The notes under the pieces were generated by a model, which had not been told where the DNA came from, did no database searches, and saw nothing but the letters and a program-made list of their open reading frames with translations. Both the position numbers and the translations under genes were made by a program. A stretch of DNA of 39,439 nucleotides from a virus, in the IMG/VR virus record IMGVR_UViG_3300006737_000067, positions 1-39,439 of that record, one strand, 5' to 3'. Of this stretch, positions 1-9,339 are shown piece by piece; position 1 is the first letter of the stretch; each line of letters begins with the position of its first letter.

Positions 1-1590
1 AAGACTGGAGCAGATGCTAAAAAAATGTTCACAGATAAAGTTGTCCCGATATCCGTTAACTATCCGTTTTTCTTCAAGCCGATCCAGGATGGTATGGATC
101 GTCCTAAGACCGAACTGGCATATAGAGTCCCAGCTTCAAAACTTACTAGACGTAAACTAGATGACAATGTTAAGTTAAAAGAATTACAAGGTCTTGACAC
201 GACTATAGATTGGAAAAATACAGGTGATAACTCTTACGATGGTGAAAAGTTAAAGCTATTAGCCCATGATGAAAGTGGTAAATGGGAAAGACCTGACAAC
301 ATATTAAACAACTGGAGAGTTACAAAAACTACATTAAGACTAGGACGTAGGATCGTAGGTAAATGTATGATGGGCTCAACTTCAAATGCATTAGATAAAG
401 GTGGAGACAACTTCAAGAAATTATATTATAATTCAGACGTTACAAAAAGAAATAGAAACGGACAAACAAGTAGCGGACTCTATTCTCTTTTCATCCCTAT
501 GGAATGGAACTACGAAGGATTCATGGATTCTTTTGGATCACCTGTATTCATTACGCCAAAAAATAAAATCCTCGGAATTGATGGTGCGCCAATTGATATT
601 GGAGTCATCGAGCACTGGGAAAACGAGGTTGATGGATTAAGAAACGATAGTGATGGTTTAAATGAATATTATAGACAATTTCCTAGAACTGAACAACACG
701 CTTTCAGAGATGAAAACAAAAACACCTTATTCAATTTAACTAAGATATACGAGCAGATAGATTATAATGAAGAAATGGCTAATGAAAAATCTGTTACAAG
801 AGGAAATTTTGGCTGGAACAACGGTATGATTGATACTAATGTTACATTTTATCCTAATAAAGACGGTAGATTTTTAATATCATGGGTTCCACCTAAAAAC
901 TTACAAAACAGTGTAATAGTAAAGAATGGTATTAAGTACCCTGGTAATGAGCATATTGGAGCGTTTGGCTGTGATAGTTACGATATATCAGGAACTGTTG
1001 ATGGTAAAGGATCTAAAGGCGCACTACATGGATTAACTAAGTTTTCAATGGAAGATGTGCCGCCAAATCACTTTTTTTTAGAATACATATCAAGACCACA
1101 AACGGCAGAAATATTTTTTGAAGACGTATTAATGGCTTGTCATTTTTATGGTATGCCTATACTAGCAGAAAATAATAAACCTAGACTATTGTATTACTTT
1201 AAACGTAGAGGATACAGAGGTTTTAGTATGAATAGGCCAGATAAAGTGTGGAATAAATTATCAGTAGCTGAAAAAGAAATAGGTGGAATACCTAACTCTA
1301 GTGAAGATATTAAACAAGCACACGCTGCGGCAATAGAACATTACATAGAGAATTACGTAGGTAGAATTGAAGACGGAAATGGTGACATGTATTTTCAAGA
1401 AACATTAAGTGATTGGGCTAAGTTCAATATAAATAATAGAACAAAGCATGATGCTTCTATTAGTTCTGGACTAGCTCTTATGGCTTGTAATAAGAATAGA
1501 TACAGACCAAACATGGAAATTACTAAACAACCTATGTCGCTTACTTTTAAAAAATATAATAACACAGGATCTATTTCACAAATAATATAA
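1..1590 (+). CDS. terL: Terminase large subunit, 5' truncated by window edge
   Basis: This is the DNA-packaging motor subunit that cuts concatemeric phage DNA and pumps it into the prohead through the portal. The frame is open from base 1 (KTGADAKK precedes the first ATG at 25), so the N-terminal ATPase domain with the Walker motifs is missing and only about 529 residues are visible. The C-terminal RNase H-like nuclease is recognisable: an FGCDSYDISG motif supplies the first metal-binding Asp (codon at 973), and a TKHDASISSGLAL motif near the end supplies the last Asp (codon at 1450). The stop TAA at 1588-1590 is followed after 3 bases by the portal gene, the usual terL-portal order. The motif style matches terminases of crAss-like and other Bacteroidetes podoviruses; that comparison is from memory. 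The ATG at 25 is internal and should not be taken as the true start. Confidence 0.88.
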   Translation, partial: KTGADAKKMFTDKVVPISVNYPFFFKPIQDGMDRPKTELAYRVPASKLTRRKLDDNVKLKELQGLDTTIDWKNTGDNSYDGEKLKLLAHDESGKWERPDNILNNWRVTKTTLRLGRRIVGKCMMGSTSNALDKGGDNFKKLYYNSDVTKRNRNGQTSSGLYSLFIPMEWNYEGFMDSFGSPVFITPKNKILGIDGAPIDIGVIEHWENEVDGLRNDSDGLNEYYRQFPRTEQHAFRDENKNTLFNLTKIYEQIDYNEEMANEKSVTRGNFGWNNGMIDTNVTFYPNKDGRFLISWVPPKNLQNSVIVKNGIKYPGNEHIGAFGCDSYDISGTVDGKGSKGALHGLTKFSMEDVPPNHFFLEYISRPQTAEIFFEDVLMACHFYGMPILAENNKPRLLYYFKRRGYRGFSMNRPDKVWNKLSVAEKEIGGIPNSSEDIKQAHAAAIEHYIENYVGRIEDGNGDMYFQETLSDWAKFNINNRTKHDASISSGLALMACNKNRYRPNMEITKQPMSLTFKKYNNTGSISQII

Positions 1591-1593
1591 TAA

Positions 1594-4011
1594 ATGCAGA
1601 TTTACACAAACAATAATAGTTCATTTCCAGATCAGGTAGTACCTGATGCAGTCAAAGAGACATGGGAATATGGTAAAAAAGTAGCATGGGCTATAGAAGG
1701 GGATTGGTTTAGTGGGACTAGATCTGGAGTTGAAAACAGGTTTAATACTAATTACAATAACTTTAGGATGCGTAGACTTTATTCTAGAGCTGAACAACCT
1801 GTGCAGAAGTATAAAGATGAATTAGCAATAAATGGAGATTTATCTTACTTAAATCTAGACTGGAAACCTGTACCAATTATACCTAAGTTTGTAGATATTG
1901 TTGTAAATGGTATGGATGATAAGCTGTATGATGTTAAAGCTTTTGCTCAAGATCCAGAATCAAGAAAACAAAGATCTAAGTACGCAGAAGATATTTTAAG
2001 AGATATTCAAGCACAAAAGTTTTTAAATATTCTTAAAGGTGATATTGGTTTAGATTTATTTAACACTGAGCAACCAGAAGAATTACCTGAAAATCAAGAA
2101 GAATTAGATTTACATATGCAACTAAGCTATAAACAAGCTAGTGAAATAGCATGTGAAGAAGCTATTACAAATACTTTAGAATTTAACAAATATTATTTAA
2201 CTAAGCGTAGAGTAATAGAAGATTTAGTTGTGTTAGGGATGGGTGCAGTTAAAACAAACTGGAATAGAGCAGAGGGTGTTACGGTCGATTATGTAGATCC
2301 AGCAAGGATGGTTTATTCTTATACAGAAGATCCTAACTTTGAAGACATGTGGTATGTAGGAGAAGTTAAAAATATTACGTTAGCAGAAATAAAAAAAGAA
2401 TTTCCACACTTAACAGATGCTGACATGGAGAGGATCCAAAGGTATCAAGGTAATAGTAATTTTCTTTATAATTGGAACGGTCGTAATGACGGTAATGCTA
2501 TATATGTATTATATTTTGAATATAAAACATATAGTAATCAAACTTTTAAAATAAAGAAAACCGCAACAGGTTTAGAAAAGTCTTTAGAAAAACCAGATAC
2601 ATTTGATCCAGAAGCAAATGACAACTTTGATAAAGTTAATAGATCTATAGAAGTACTATATAGTGGTGCTAAAATTTTAGGTTACGATGAACTTTTAAAA
2701 TGGGAACTTTGTAAAAATATGACTAGGCCTAAGTCTAATTTAGTTAAGGTTAATATGAATTATACCATATGCGCTCCTAAATTATATATGGGTAGAATAG
2801 AAAGCTTAGTAAGTAGAATGATGGGTTTTGCTGATATGATACAGTTAACTCATTTAAAAATACAACAAGTAATATCTAAGTTAATACCTGATGGTGTTTA
2901 TATGGATGTTGACGGTTTAGCAGAGGTTGATCTAGGTAATGGCACTAGATACAATCCACAAGAAGCTTTAAATATGTATTTCCAAACTGGTAGTATATTA
3001 GGTAGATCAATGACAACAGAAGGTGATCCTAATCCTGGTAGAATGCCTATACAAGAATTACAATCTAGTTCTGGTGGTCAAAAAGTACAATCTCTTATAT
3101 CTACTTACCAGTACTATTTACAAATGATTAGAGATGTAACTGGATTAAATGAAGCTAGAGATGGTAGTATGCCTAACTCAGACTCATTAGTAGGTTTACA
3201 AAAGCTAGCAGCAGCTAATTCTAACACAGCTACTAAGCATATATTAAATTCTTATTTATATCTTACTGTTAGAACGTGTGAGAATATAGTTAATAGAACA
3301 TCCGATAGCATTGAGTTTGAATTAACTAATGAAGCTCTTAAAAATAGTATATCAACTTGGAACGTTGGTCAATTAGATGATATGGTTAACATGCATTTAT
3401 ATGATTATGGTTTATACTTAAGTTTAGTTCCTGATGAATTAGAAAAAGAACAACTAGAACAAAACATACAAGCTGCATTACAAAGTGGTAGTATAAATCT
3501 TGAAGATGCGATAGATATTAGGCAGATAAATAACCTTAAGTTAGCTAATCAAATGATTAAGCTTAAACGTAAGAAAGCTGCTGAAGCGGCACAAGCTGCT
3601 CAACAAGCAAATATTCAAGCACAGGCTCAAGCCAACACAGAATCTCAACAAGCAGCTGCATTAGCAGAAGCACAGAAACGAGAAGCTATAGCAGATACTG
3701 AGGTTAAGATTGAAAAAGCAAAAAGCCAATTTGCGATAGAAAAGATGGAAGCCGAAGCACAAATAAAAAGACAGTTAATGGAGTTAGAGTTTAACTACAA
3801 TATGCAGCTAGGGCAACAAAAGGTTAATAGAGAACAGGAAAGAGAAAAAGATATTGAAGAACGTAAAGATAAACGAGCAAGAATTATAGGCACACAACAA
3901 AGTGCAATTGCTAATCAAAAACAAAAACAAGGTGATGCGATAGATTTTGAAAATCCAGCGGTACAAGATGATTTAGAAGATCCGCTTCAAAGTATATTGA
4001 ATCAATCTTAA
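1594..4011 (+). CDS. Portal protein
   Basis: At 805 residues this is the likely dodecameric head-tail connector at the unique capsid vertex through which DNA enters and leaves. Position between terminase and scaffold/capsid genes supports this. The N-terminal part has the WKPVPIIPKFVDIVVNGMDD stretch (about residues 92-111), typical in my recollection of crAss-like and marine Bacteroidetes phage portals, followed by an alternating alpha/beta core. The last 170 or so residues are rich in Ala, Gln, Lys and Glu (AAEAAQAAQQANIQAQAQA onward) and should form a long coiled coil, comparable to the barrel or crown helices of large podovirus portals. The start ATG lies 3 bases after the terminase stop with no Shine-Dalgarno motif, so translation is probably coupled. 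Confidence 0.85.
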   Translation: MQIYTNNNSSFPDQVVPDAVKETWEYGKKVAWAIEGDWFSGTRSGVENRFNTNYNNFRMRRLYSRAEQPVQKYKDELAINGDLSYLNLDWKPVPIIPKFVDIVVNGMDDKLYDVKAFAQDPESRKQRSKYAEDILRDIQAQKFLNILKGDIGLDLFNTEQPEELPENQEELDLHMQLSYKQASEIACEEAITNTLEFNKYYLTKRRVIEDLVVLGMGAVKTNWNRAEGVTVDYVDPARMVYSYTEDPNFEDMWYVGEVKNITLAEIKKEFPHLTDADMERIQRYQGNSNFLYNWNGRNDGNAIYVLYFEYKTYSNQTFKIKKTATGLEKSLEKPDTFDPEANDNFDKVNRSIEVLYSGAKILGYDELLKWELCKNMTRPKSNLVKVNMNYTICAPKLYMGRIESLVSRMMGFADMIQLTHLKIQQVISKLIPDGVYMDVDGLAEVDLGNGTRYNPQEALNMYFQTGSILGRSMTTEGDPNPGRMPIQELQSSSGGQKVQSLISTYQYYLQMIRDVTGLNEARDGSMPNSDSLVGLQKLAAANSNTATKHILNSYLYLTVRTCENIVNRTSDSIEFELTNEALKNSISTWNVGQLDDMVNMHLYDYGLYLSLVPDELEKEQLEQNIQAALQSGSINLEDAIDIRQINNLKLANQMIKLKRKKAAEAAQAAQQANIQAQAQANTESQQAAALAEAQKREAIADTEVKIEKAKSQFAIEKMEAEAQIKRQLMELEFNYNMQLGQQKVNREQEREKDIEERKDKRARIIGTQQSAIANQKQKQGDAIDFENPAVQDDLEDPLQSILNQS

Positions 4012-4036
4012 TTATTAATTTATATTATATTATATC

Positions 4037-5191
4037 ATGGCAAAAGAAAAAGTAACAGAAGAAGGTTCATTTAAAATGCCTTCTAAAAGAACCAAACCAA
4101 AACCTAGAAATCTAGGAAAAATAGATAACATAAGCAAAGTCGATTTAAAACCTAAAAAAGATGCCGTTCAAGAACAGTCAAAAGAACAACCCGTTTCAGA
4201 AACAAAAGAACAACCCAAAGTTGAAGTTGAAGAAATTAAACAACCTGAAACACAACCAGAAGAACCTGCCAAAGCACAGGAGGAAGTAACAGTAATAAAT
4301 GAAAAACCTAAAGAAGTAGCTAAAAAAGAGCAAGAAGTTAAAGATGCTATTAGAGATGAAAAGGTTTTAGGAAGACAATTACCAGAAAATATAGAAAAAT
4401 TAGTTAAGTTCATGGAGGACACTGGTGGATCTGTCGAAGATTATGTTACATTAAATAAAGACTACACGAAGTATGATGATACTTTATTAGTAAGAGAATA
4501 TTATAAAAAAACTAAACCACACTTATCGGATGATGAAGTTAGTTTCGTAATGGAAGATAATTTTACATTTGATGAAGAGGTTGATGAAGAAAGATTTATA
4601 AAGAAGCAAAAGCTGAAATATAAAGAAGAAGTTGCAAAAGCCAAAACTTTTCTCGAAAAAATGAAAAGTAATTATTATGATGAAATCAAGTTGAGGCCGT
4701 CAGTTACTAATGAGCAGAAAAAAGCTATGGACTTTTTCAATAGATACAACGAAGAGCAATCTAACATACAGACTAGGAGAGAAGAATTTTTACAAACAAC
4801 TAATAACTATTTTCAAGAGCAATTTGAAGGTTTCAATTTTGAAGTTGGAGATAAAAAGTTTAGGTATAAAATCTCAAATCCTAATGAAATGGTTGATAAA
4901 CAAGCTGATGTCGGTAAATTCATATCTAAGTTCATGGACAAAGATGGAAGAATTAATGATATCGATGGTTATCATAAAGCCATTTATGCTGCTAGAAATG
5001 CAGATAGAATAGCAGAACATTTTTATGAGCAAGGCAAAGCTGATGCTACTAAAGATATTGTTGCTAAGTCTAAAAACATTAATAGTGAACCTAGATCCGG
5101 TAATACAGGTGAATCATTACCTAATGGCTGGAAGGTTAGAGCAATCACTGGTTCAGATTCTACTAAGTTGAAAATTAAAAAAAGAACATAA
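4037..5191 (+). CDS. Probable scaffold / capsid assembly protein
   Basis: This 384-residue protein lies directly between portal and major capsid genes, where scaffolds are normally encoded. The first 115 residues are highly charged and of low complexity (Lys, Glu, Gln, Pro, Val), probably disordered. The rest is Lys/Glu-rich and predicted mostly helical, and the C-terminus is strongly basic (TKLKIKKRT), as in scaffolds that bind the capsid inner face through a basic tail. No enzymatic motif is visible. The function is inferred from position and composition, not from a recognised family. The leader before the ATG is pure A/T apart from one C. Confidence 0.6.
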   Translation: MAKEKVTEEGSFKMPSKRTKPKPRNLGKIDNISKVDLKPKKDAVQEQSKEQPVSETKEQPKVEVEEIKQPETQPEEPAKAQEEVTVINEKPKEVAKKEQEVKDAIRDEKVLGRQLPENIEKLVKFMEDTGGSVEDYVTLNKDYTKYDDTLLVREYYKKTKPHLSDDEVSFVMEDNFTFDEEVDEERFIKKQKLKYKEEVAKAKTFLEKMKSNYYDEIKLRPSVTNEQKKAMDFFNRYNEEQSNIQTRREEFLQTTNNYFQEQFEGFNFEVGDKKFRYKISNPNEMVDKQADVGKFISKFMDKDGRINDIDGYHKAIYAARNADRIAEHFYEQGKADATKDIVAKSKNINSEPRSGNTGESLPNGWKVRAITGSDSTKLKIKKRT

Positions 5192-5207
5192 ATAAAAAAC
5201 AAATAAA

Positions 5208-6677
5208 ATGGCGTTAGTACCAGGCGGGAGTTTTCCCGCAAAAATCGTTCCTGCACAAAATAGAGTTGTTGTACAGGACAATTACATTGATTTCAACAGC
5301 GTTGCTGGTGGACAATGGGCTCAACAATATCTACCTGAGCTTTACGAACAAGAGGTAGAAAGATACGGAAACAGAACTTTATCTGGTTTCTTGAGAATGG
5401 TTGGAGCTGAAATGCCAATGACATCTGATCAAGTTGTTTGGTCTGAGCAAAACAGATTACATATTGCTTATAACAATGTAGCTGTTGCTGTCGCTGGTGG
5501 TGGAGCACCTCAATATGACATTACTATTACTTTACCTGCTGGAGCTACACAAGGAGCTGTTAGAACTGGAGCTACAATTTTGGTTTCTGATAACGCAACA
5601 GGTTTAAGTACTGCTAAATTTTTAGTAACTAATGTTACTGGTGGTACACTTAATGGTTTAGTTGCTGAATGTTACGAAACTGTACCTGCTGCTTTAACTG
5701 CTGGTGGTGCAAAATGTAGTCTATTCGTCTATGGTTCTGAATTTCCAAAAGGAAGTGAAGGAATGAAAGGCGCTATCGAACCAGCTGTATCTACTTTCAC
5801 TAACTCTCCAATTATCATTAAAGATAATTACGAGCTAAGTGGATCTGATGCTGCTCAAATTGGTTGGATTGAAGTTGCTACTGAAGACGGAACTTCTGGA
5901 TACCTATGGTATTTAAAAGCTGAGTCTGAAACTAGACTAAGATACGAAGATTACTTAGAGATGGCAATGGTTGAAGGTGAACTTTGGTCACATGCTGCTA
6001 CAGCTTTTGGTGGTCAATTTGGACCTGCTGGTGGAACACAAAACATCAAAGGAACTGAAGGTTTATTTGCTGCTATCGAATCAAGAGGTAATGTATTCTC
6101 TGGATTTGCTGGTGCTGCTGGACCTGGTTCTGGAGCAATTGCAGATTTTGACGAAATTCTTAAGAATCTTGATAAGCAGGGTGCTATTGAAGAAAACATG
6201 CTTTTCTTATCTAGACAAACTGCTTTAGATTTTGATGATATGGTTGCTGCTATGAATGGATCGTTTGCTTCAGCTGCTGCTGCTTCATACGGTTTATTTG
6301 ACAACGAGAAAGAAATGGCGTTAAACTTTGGATTTACAGGTTTTAGAAGAGGTTCTTATGACTTCTACAAAACAGACTGGAAATATCTGAATGATGCATC
6401 TACTCGTGGTTTATCTAAGCAAATTGATGGTGTGATGATTCCTGCTGGAACATCTACAGTATACGATCAAATGTTAGGATCTAACATCAGAAGACCTTTC
6501 TTACACGTAAGATATAGAGCGTCTGAAACTGAAGATAGAAGATTCAAAGCTTGGATCACTGGATCTGTTGGTGGTGCTTACACTTCTGACTTAGATACAA
6601 TGAGAGTTAACTTCTTATCTGAAAGATGTTTAGTTACTCAAGCTGCTAACAATTTTGTATTGTTTACAGGAGCATAA
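5208..6677 (+). CDS. Major capsid protein
   Basis: This 489-residue protein is the likely main building block of the icosahedral head. It follows the scaffold gene and is followed at once by an intrinsic terminator, a common arrangement for a strongly expressed capsid gene. Visible features include the N-terminal YLPELYEQEVERYGNRTLSG region and the GAEMPMTSDQVVWSEQNRLH motif (about residues 65-84). Both resemble, from memory, crAss-like major capsid proteins of HK97 fold. A Gly/Ala/Thr-rich segment at about 88-180 may be an inserted surface domain. The codon choice looks more regular than in neighbouring genes (mostly GCT, GGT or GGA, TCT, AGA), fitting high expression. No protease is encoded beside it, so maturation cleavage is not evident. 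Confidence 0.82.
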   Translation: MALVPGGSFPAKIVPAQNRVVVQDNYIDFNSVAGGQWAQQYLPELYEQEVERYGNRTLSGFLRMVGAEMPMTSDQVVWSEQNRLHIAYNNVAVAVAGGGAPQYDITITLPAGATQGAVRTGATILVSDNATGLSTAKFLVTNVTGGTLNGLVAECYETVPAALTAGGAKCSLFVYGSEFPKGSEGMKGAIEPAVSTFTNSPIIIKDNYELSGSDAAQIGWIEVATEDGTSGYLWYLKAESETRLRYEDYLEMAMVEGELWSHAATAFGGQFGPAGGTQNIKGTEGLFAAIESRGNVFSGFAGAAGPGSGAIADFDEILKNLDKQGAIEENMLFLSRQTALDFDDMVAAMNGSFASAAAASYGLFDNEKEMALNFGFTGFRRGSYDFYKTDWKYLNDASTRGLSKQIDGVMIPAGTSTVYDQMLGSNIRRPFLHVRYRASETEDRRFKAWITGSVGGAYTSDLDTMRVNFLSERCLVTQAANNFVLFTGA

Positions 6678-6684
6678 AAATAAT

Positions 6685-6706
6685 GGAGGGTGAAAGCCCT
6701 CCTTTT
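6685..6706 (+). terminator. Intrinsic terminator after capsid gene
   Basis: GGAGGG (6685-6690) pairs with CCCTCC (6697-6702). An additional T-G wobble pair closes a GAAA tetraloop (6692-6695), and TTTT follows. It lies 7 bases after the capsid stop codon and probably lets only part of transcription continue into the head-decoration genes. Confidence 0.85.
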
Positions 6707-6729
6707 ATAAATCTTAAATAATACTTAAC

Positions 6730-7110
6730 ATGGCAAACTTAATAAGAATTCCAATTAAAGGAGCTTCTGTTGGAAATAGCAATGAACCAAGATATGGTAT
6801 TGTAAATGTTGATGGTGCGTATGATGCTGCGGTAAGCGGTTCAAACGAACATATAGATATTTATTCTACAATACCTGCAGGTGGTGCAAATGTTATAATT
6901 ACAACAATAAGCTACTATGCAAATGGCGGTGGAACAGCTGTCGTTACAGCGCAAGATATAGAGAACTTCAAAGATCTAATCCTTGAATCTAATCAGAATC
7001 CTGCGTCTAATCCAATTTTTGAACTAGAGGGTGCTGCTACTGCAGCTGCTGCTGACTTAGAAGATTATCAAGCTGATAACTTCTCTATCTCAGCTGGTAC
7101 TCCGAAATAA
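6730..7110 (+). CDS. Small head protein A (possible decoration or head-fibre protein)
   Basis: This is a 126-residue protein without a recognised family. It is Ala/Gly/Asn-rich, has few Lys, and lacks signal peptide and membrane segments. Its start, MANLIRIPIKG, matches the next gene's MANYIKIPLSL, so the two are probably paralogues or share an N-terminal capsid-binding element. Its position just after the capsid gene and its terminator suggests an abundant head accessory protein. That is inference from context. The ATG follows an A/T-rich leader with no ribosome-binding motif. Confidence 0.6.
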   Translation: MANLIRIPIKGASVGNSNEPRYGIVNVDGAYDAAVSGSNEHIDIYSTIPAGGANVIITTISYYANGGGTAVVTAQDIENFKDLILESNQNPASNPIFELEGAATAAAADLEDYQADNFSISAGTPK

Positions 7111-7118
7111 TTAACATT

Positions 7119-7721
7119 ATGGCAAATTATATAAAAATACCTTTATCATTGAATCCAGGTAGACCAATGTTAACAGGTACGGGGTCTTTAACTACTTCAA
7201 TAACAACTAACAGTACAGACGCGACTAACCAAGTTGCTACTGCAACTGCTTTTACAACTGATGGATTAGGTACATCAGGTGTAGTAGATTTAACAATCGC
7301 TGGTAATACAGTTACTGTTGCATCTGTTGCTACAGCAGGTGATGGTTATAAAGCTGGTGACACTTTAACTTTTGATCAAAGTGTTATCGGTGGAACGACT
7401 GACGTTGTTATAACTTTAGTCGCTGCTGATTTAGCAACTTTTGAAGGAAGTGATACAAACCCTTATCAAATGATACCAGTAGATAACATCGCGTGTGTTG
7501 AACCTGTTTCAGCTACTCAATGTAAATTAGTTACTAACCTTTGGGATAGTACTGATACAAAAGAGTGGACAGTTACAGTTTCAAATGCACCTGCATCTAC
7601 TAAAGAACAGCTATGTGCTGATCTAGCTGAGGCTATTAATGAAGCTTCACAAAATGAAAACGAGCAACCTGAAGTTAAGTTCTTTAACTTAGCTACAGTA
7701 GAAGACGTTGATTTAAGCTAA
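7119..7721 (+). CDS. Small head protein B (possible decoration or fibre protein)
   Basis: This 200-residue, Thr/Ala/Val-rich, probably all-beta protein has a MANYIKIPL start related to the preceding gene. Residues about 75-100 contain AGDGYKAGDTLTF, a GxGYxxGD-type repeat seen in many marine phage structural proteins (recollection, not a search). It has no catalytic motif. The gene sits 8 bases after the previous stop and is closed by a strong UUCG terminator, so the two paralogues form a short transcription unit behind the capsid gene. A head fibre or decoration role is inferred; a tail role cannot be excluded. Confidence 0.6.
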   Translation: MANYIKIPLSLNPGRPMLTGTGSLTTSITTNSTDATNQVATATAFTTDGLGTSGVVDLTIAGNTVTVASVATAGDGYKAGDTLTFDQSVIGGTTDVVITLVAADLATFEGSDTNPYQMIPVDNIACVEPVSATQCKLVTNLWDSTDTKEWTVTVSNAPASTKEQLCADLAEAINEASQNENEQPEVKFFNLATVEDVDLS

Positions 7722-7724
7722 TAC

Positions 7725-7757
7725 AAAAAGTTATCCCCACTTCGGTGGGGACTTTTT
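7725..7757 (+). terminator. Intrinsic terminator with UUCG tetraloop
   Basis: CCCCAC (7735-7740) and GTGGGG (7745-7750) flank TTCG, forming the very stable cUUCGg loop. The stem is extended below a three-base bulge by AAAAAGT (7725-7731) with ACTTTTT (7751-7757), so it should act in both directions. It begins 4 bases after the preceding gene ends. Confidence 0.9.
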
Positions 7758-7773
7758 AATTTTATTATATATT

Positions 7774-8535
7774 ATGGAAACAAAAGAAAAAAAAGCTCCA
7801 GTTAAATGGGAGTATAAAGATAGAAATTATTATTTAGTTAATGGTAAAAACCCATTAACAATGACTATACCTAGTAGACATTCACGTAGATATCCACTTC
7901 TACATTTTGATGAAAACTTAGGTTATCAAAGAGAATTAAGATACGCAAGTAATCAACAAACACCTTATGTAGATGAACAAAAAGGTGAAGTTACTTTAGC
8001 TCATGTAGTTTTTCACAATGGCCACTTATTAGTACCTAAAGAAAAAAGAAATCTACAAGAGTTTTTAAATGTACATCCTCATAAAGATATTATATTTTCA
8101 GAGTTCGATGCAGCTGAAGAAGCTGAAGATCACTTTGATCATTTAGAAACAGAGATTGAAGCTATGAACTTAGCTTACGAAATGGAGATTGATGAAGCGG
8201 AGGCAGTGCTTAGAGTAGAAGTAGGTTCTGATGTTACTAAATTATCTTCTAAAGAAATAAGAAGAGACGTTGTTGTTTTCGCTAAAAGAAATCCTCAACT
8301 ATTTTTAGATTTAGCAGAAGATGATAATTTAATATTAAGAAACTTTGCTATTAAAGCTACTGAACAAAGAATAATTAAGTTAGCAGAAGATCAAAGAACT
8401 TTTTCTTGGGCTAGCAACGGTAGAAAACTACTAACAGTAGGTTTCGACGAAAACGCTTATTCAGCTATAGCTGCTTGGTTTAAAACTGATGAAGGACTTG
8501 AGGTTTATAAATCTATAGAGAAAAAAATAAAATAA
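7774..8535 (+). CDS. Conserved phage structural-region protein, function unknown
   Basis: This 253-residue protein is not assigned to a function. The N-terminal third is basic and Tyr-rich (WEYKDRNYYLVNGKNPLTM). The middle (about 105-150) is very acidic and helical, and the C-terminal part is a helical segment with KLSSKEIRRDVVVFAKRNP. It has no signal peptide, membrane segment or catalytic motif. Proteins of this look occur, as I recall, between capsid and neck genes of crAss-like and marine Bacteroidetes phages, so a capsid-vertex, chaperone or cargo role is possible. It stands alone between two intrinsic terminators, suggesting separately tuned expression. Confidence 0.55.
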   Translation: METKEKKAPVKWEYKDRNYYLVNGKNPLTMTIPSRHSRRYPLLHFDENLGYQRELRYASNQQTPYVDEQKGEVTLAHVVFHNGHLLVPKEKRNLQEFLNVHPHKDIIFSEFDAAEEAEDHFDHLETEIEAMNLAYEMEIDEAEAVLRVEVGSDVTKLSSKEIRRDVVVFAKRNPQLFLDLAEDDNLILRNFAIKATEQRIIKLAEDQRTFSWASNGRKLLTVGFDENAYSAIAAWFKTDEGLEVYKSIEKKIK

Positions 8536-8552
8536 CAAGTGATACTAAATAA

Positions 8553-8578
8553 GGCGGCTATGCGGCCGCCTTTTTTTT
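8553..8578 (+). terminator. Intrinsic terminator
   Basis: GGCGGC (8553-8558) pairs perfectly with GCCGCC (8565-8570) around a six-base loop and is followed by eight T residues. It is the third terminator in under 2 kb and the last seen until 28.8 kb. Confidence 0.9.
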
Positions 8579-8589
8579 AAATAAAAACT

Positions 8590-9336
8590 ATGCCAGGATT
8601 TAACAGTATAAATGTTAATACCGTGTATCAAACGGTGTTAAGTATATTAAACAAAGAACAAAGAGGTTACATTACACCTTACGAGTTTAACAACTTAGCT
8701 AATCAAGTTCAACTGGAGATTTTTGAAAGTTACTTTGAAGATCTAAATGTTTTTTTAAGATCACCTGAAAATAGTAGTGAATACTCTGATAGAGTAAAAT
8801 CTTTAAGAGAGAAAATATCCGTGTTTGAAACTACGTCTCAACTAAGTATAGGTGTAGGAGGTACTGGTGTACTAACAGGTTTAACACCTAGTCTACATAG
8901 GTTAGGATTTATAACTTATAAAGATGGTTCTAAAACACCTGTGGAATTACAAGAAGTTACCCCTCATGAATTTACTTTAGCTCAAAGATCTACTATAGCT
9001 CAATCAAGTTCTAGTTATCCTGTTTACTATCAGACTGGACCTACTATAAACGTATTTCCTCAAACAGCTACAAGCCCTACAGCACCCATACAAAGATATG
9101 ATATATTTTATGTAAGAGTACCTAACGTAGTTAATTGGGCGTACACTGTAAATAGTGTTGGTGCATATATTTACGATCCTGGAGTTGCTTCAGTTGATTT
9201 TGAAATATCAGATGTAGACCAAACGGAGGTTATATTAAAAATATTAGCTTATGCTGGTGTTGTTATTAGAGATAGTGAAATTACACAAATGGCTTCTCAA
9301 GCAGCTGCAGTACAAGATCAAAAAGAAAAAATGTAA
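8590..9336 (+). CDS. Neck / ring protein (head-tail adaptor type)
   Basis: This 248-residue protein starts an uninterrupted run of neck and tail genes. Its N-terminal segment (about residues 9-50: VNTVYQTVLSILNKEQRGYI, then PYEFNNLANQVQLEIF) is helical and matches my memory of ring or adaptor proteins in the crAss-like neck. The remainder looks beta-rich with a helical end. It likely docks below the portal and connects the head to the short tail, comparable in position to T7 gp11-type adaptors. The ATG follows the preceding terminator by 11 bases, and its stop is only 3 bases from the next start. The assignment rests on order and motif style. Confidence 0.65.
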   Translation: MPGFNSINVNTVYQTVLSILNKEQRGYITPYEFNNLANQVQLEIFESYFEDLNVFLRSPENSSEYSDRVKSLREKISVFETTSQLSIGVGGTGVLTGLTPSLHRLGFITYKDGSKTPVELQEVTPHEFTLAQRSTIAQSSSSYPVYYQTGPTINVFPQTATSPTAPIQRYDIFYVRVPNVVNWAYTVNSVGAYIYDPGVASVDFEISDVDQTEVILKILAYAGVVIRDSEITQMASQAAAVQDQKEKM

Positions 9337-9339
9337 AAC

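Noticed and set aside
4168-4422. Ser/Cys-rich minus-strand frame opposite the scaffold gene
   Set aside because: It arises from the complement of Glu/Lys/Gln-rich codons in the scaffold's low-complexity region.
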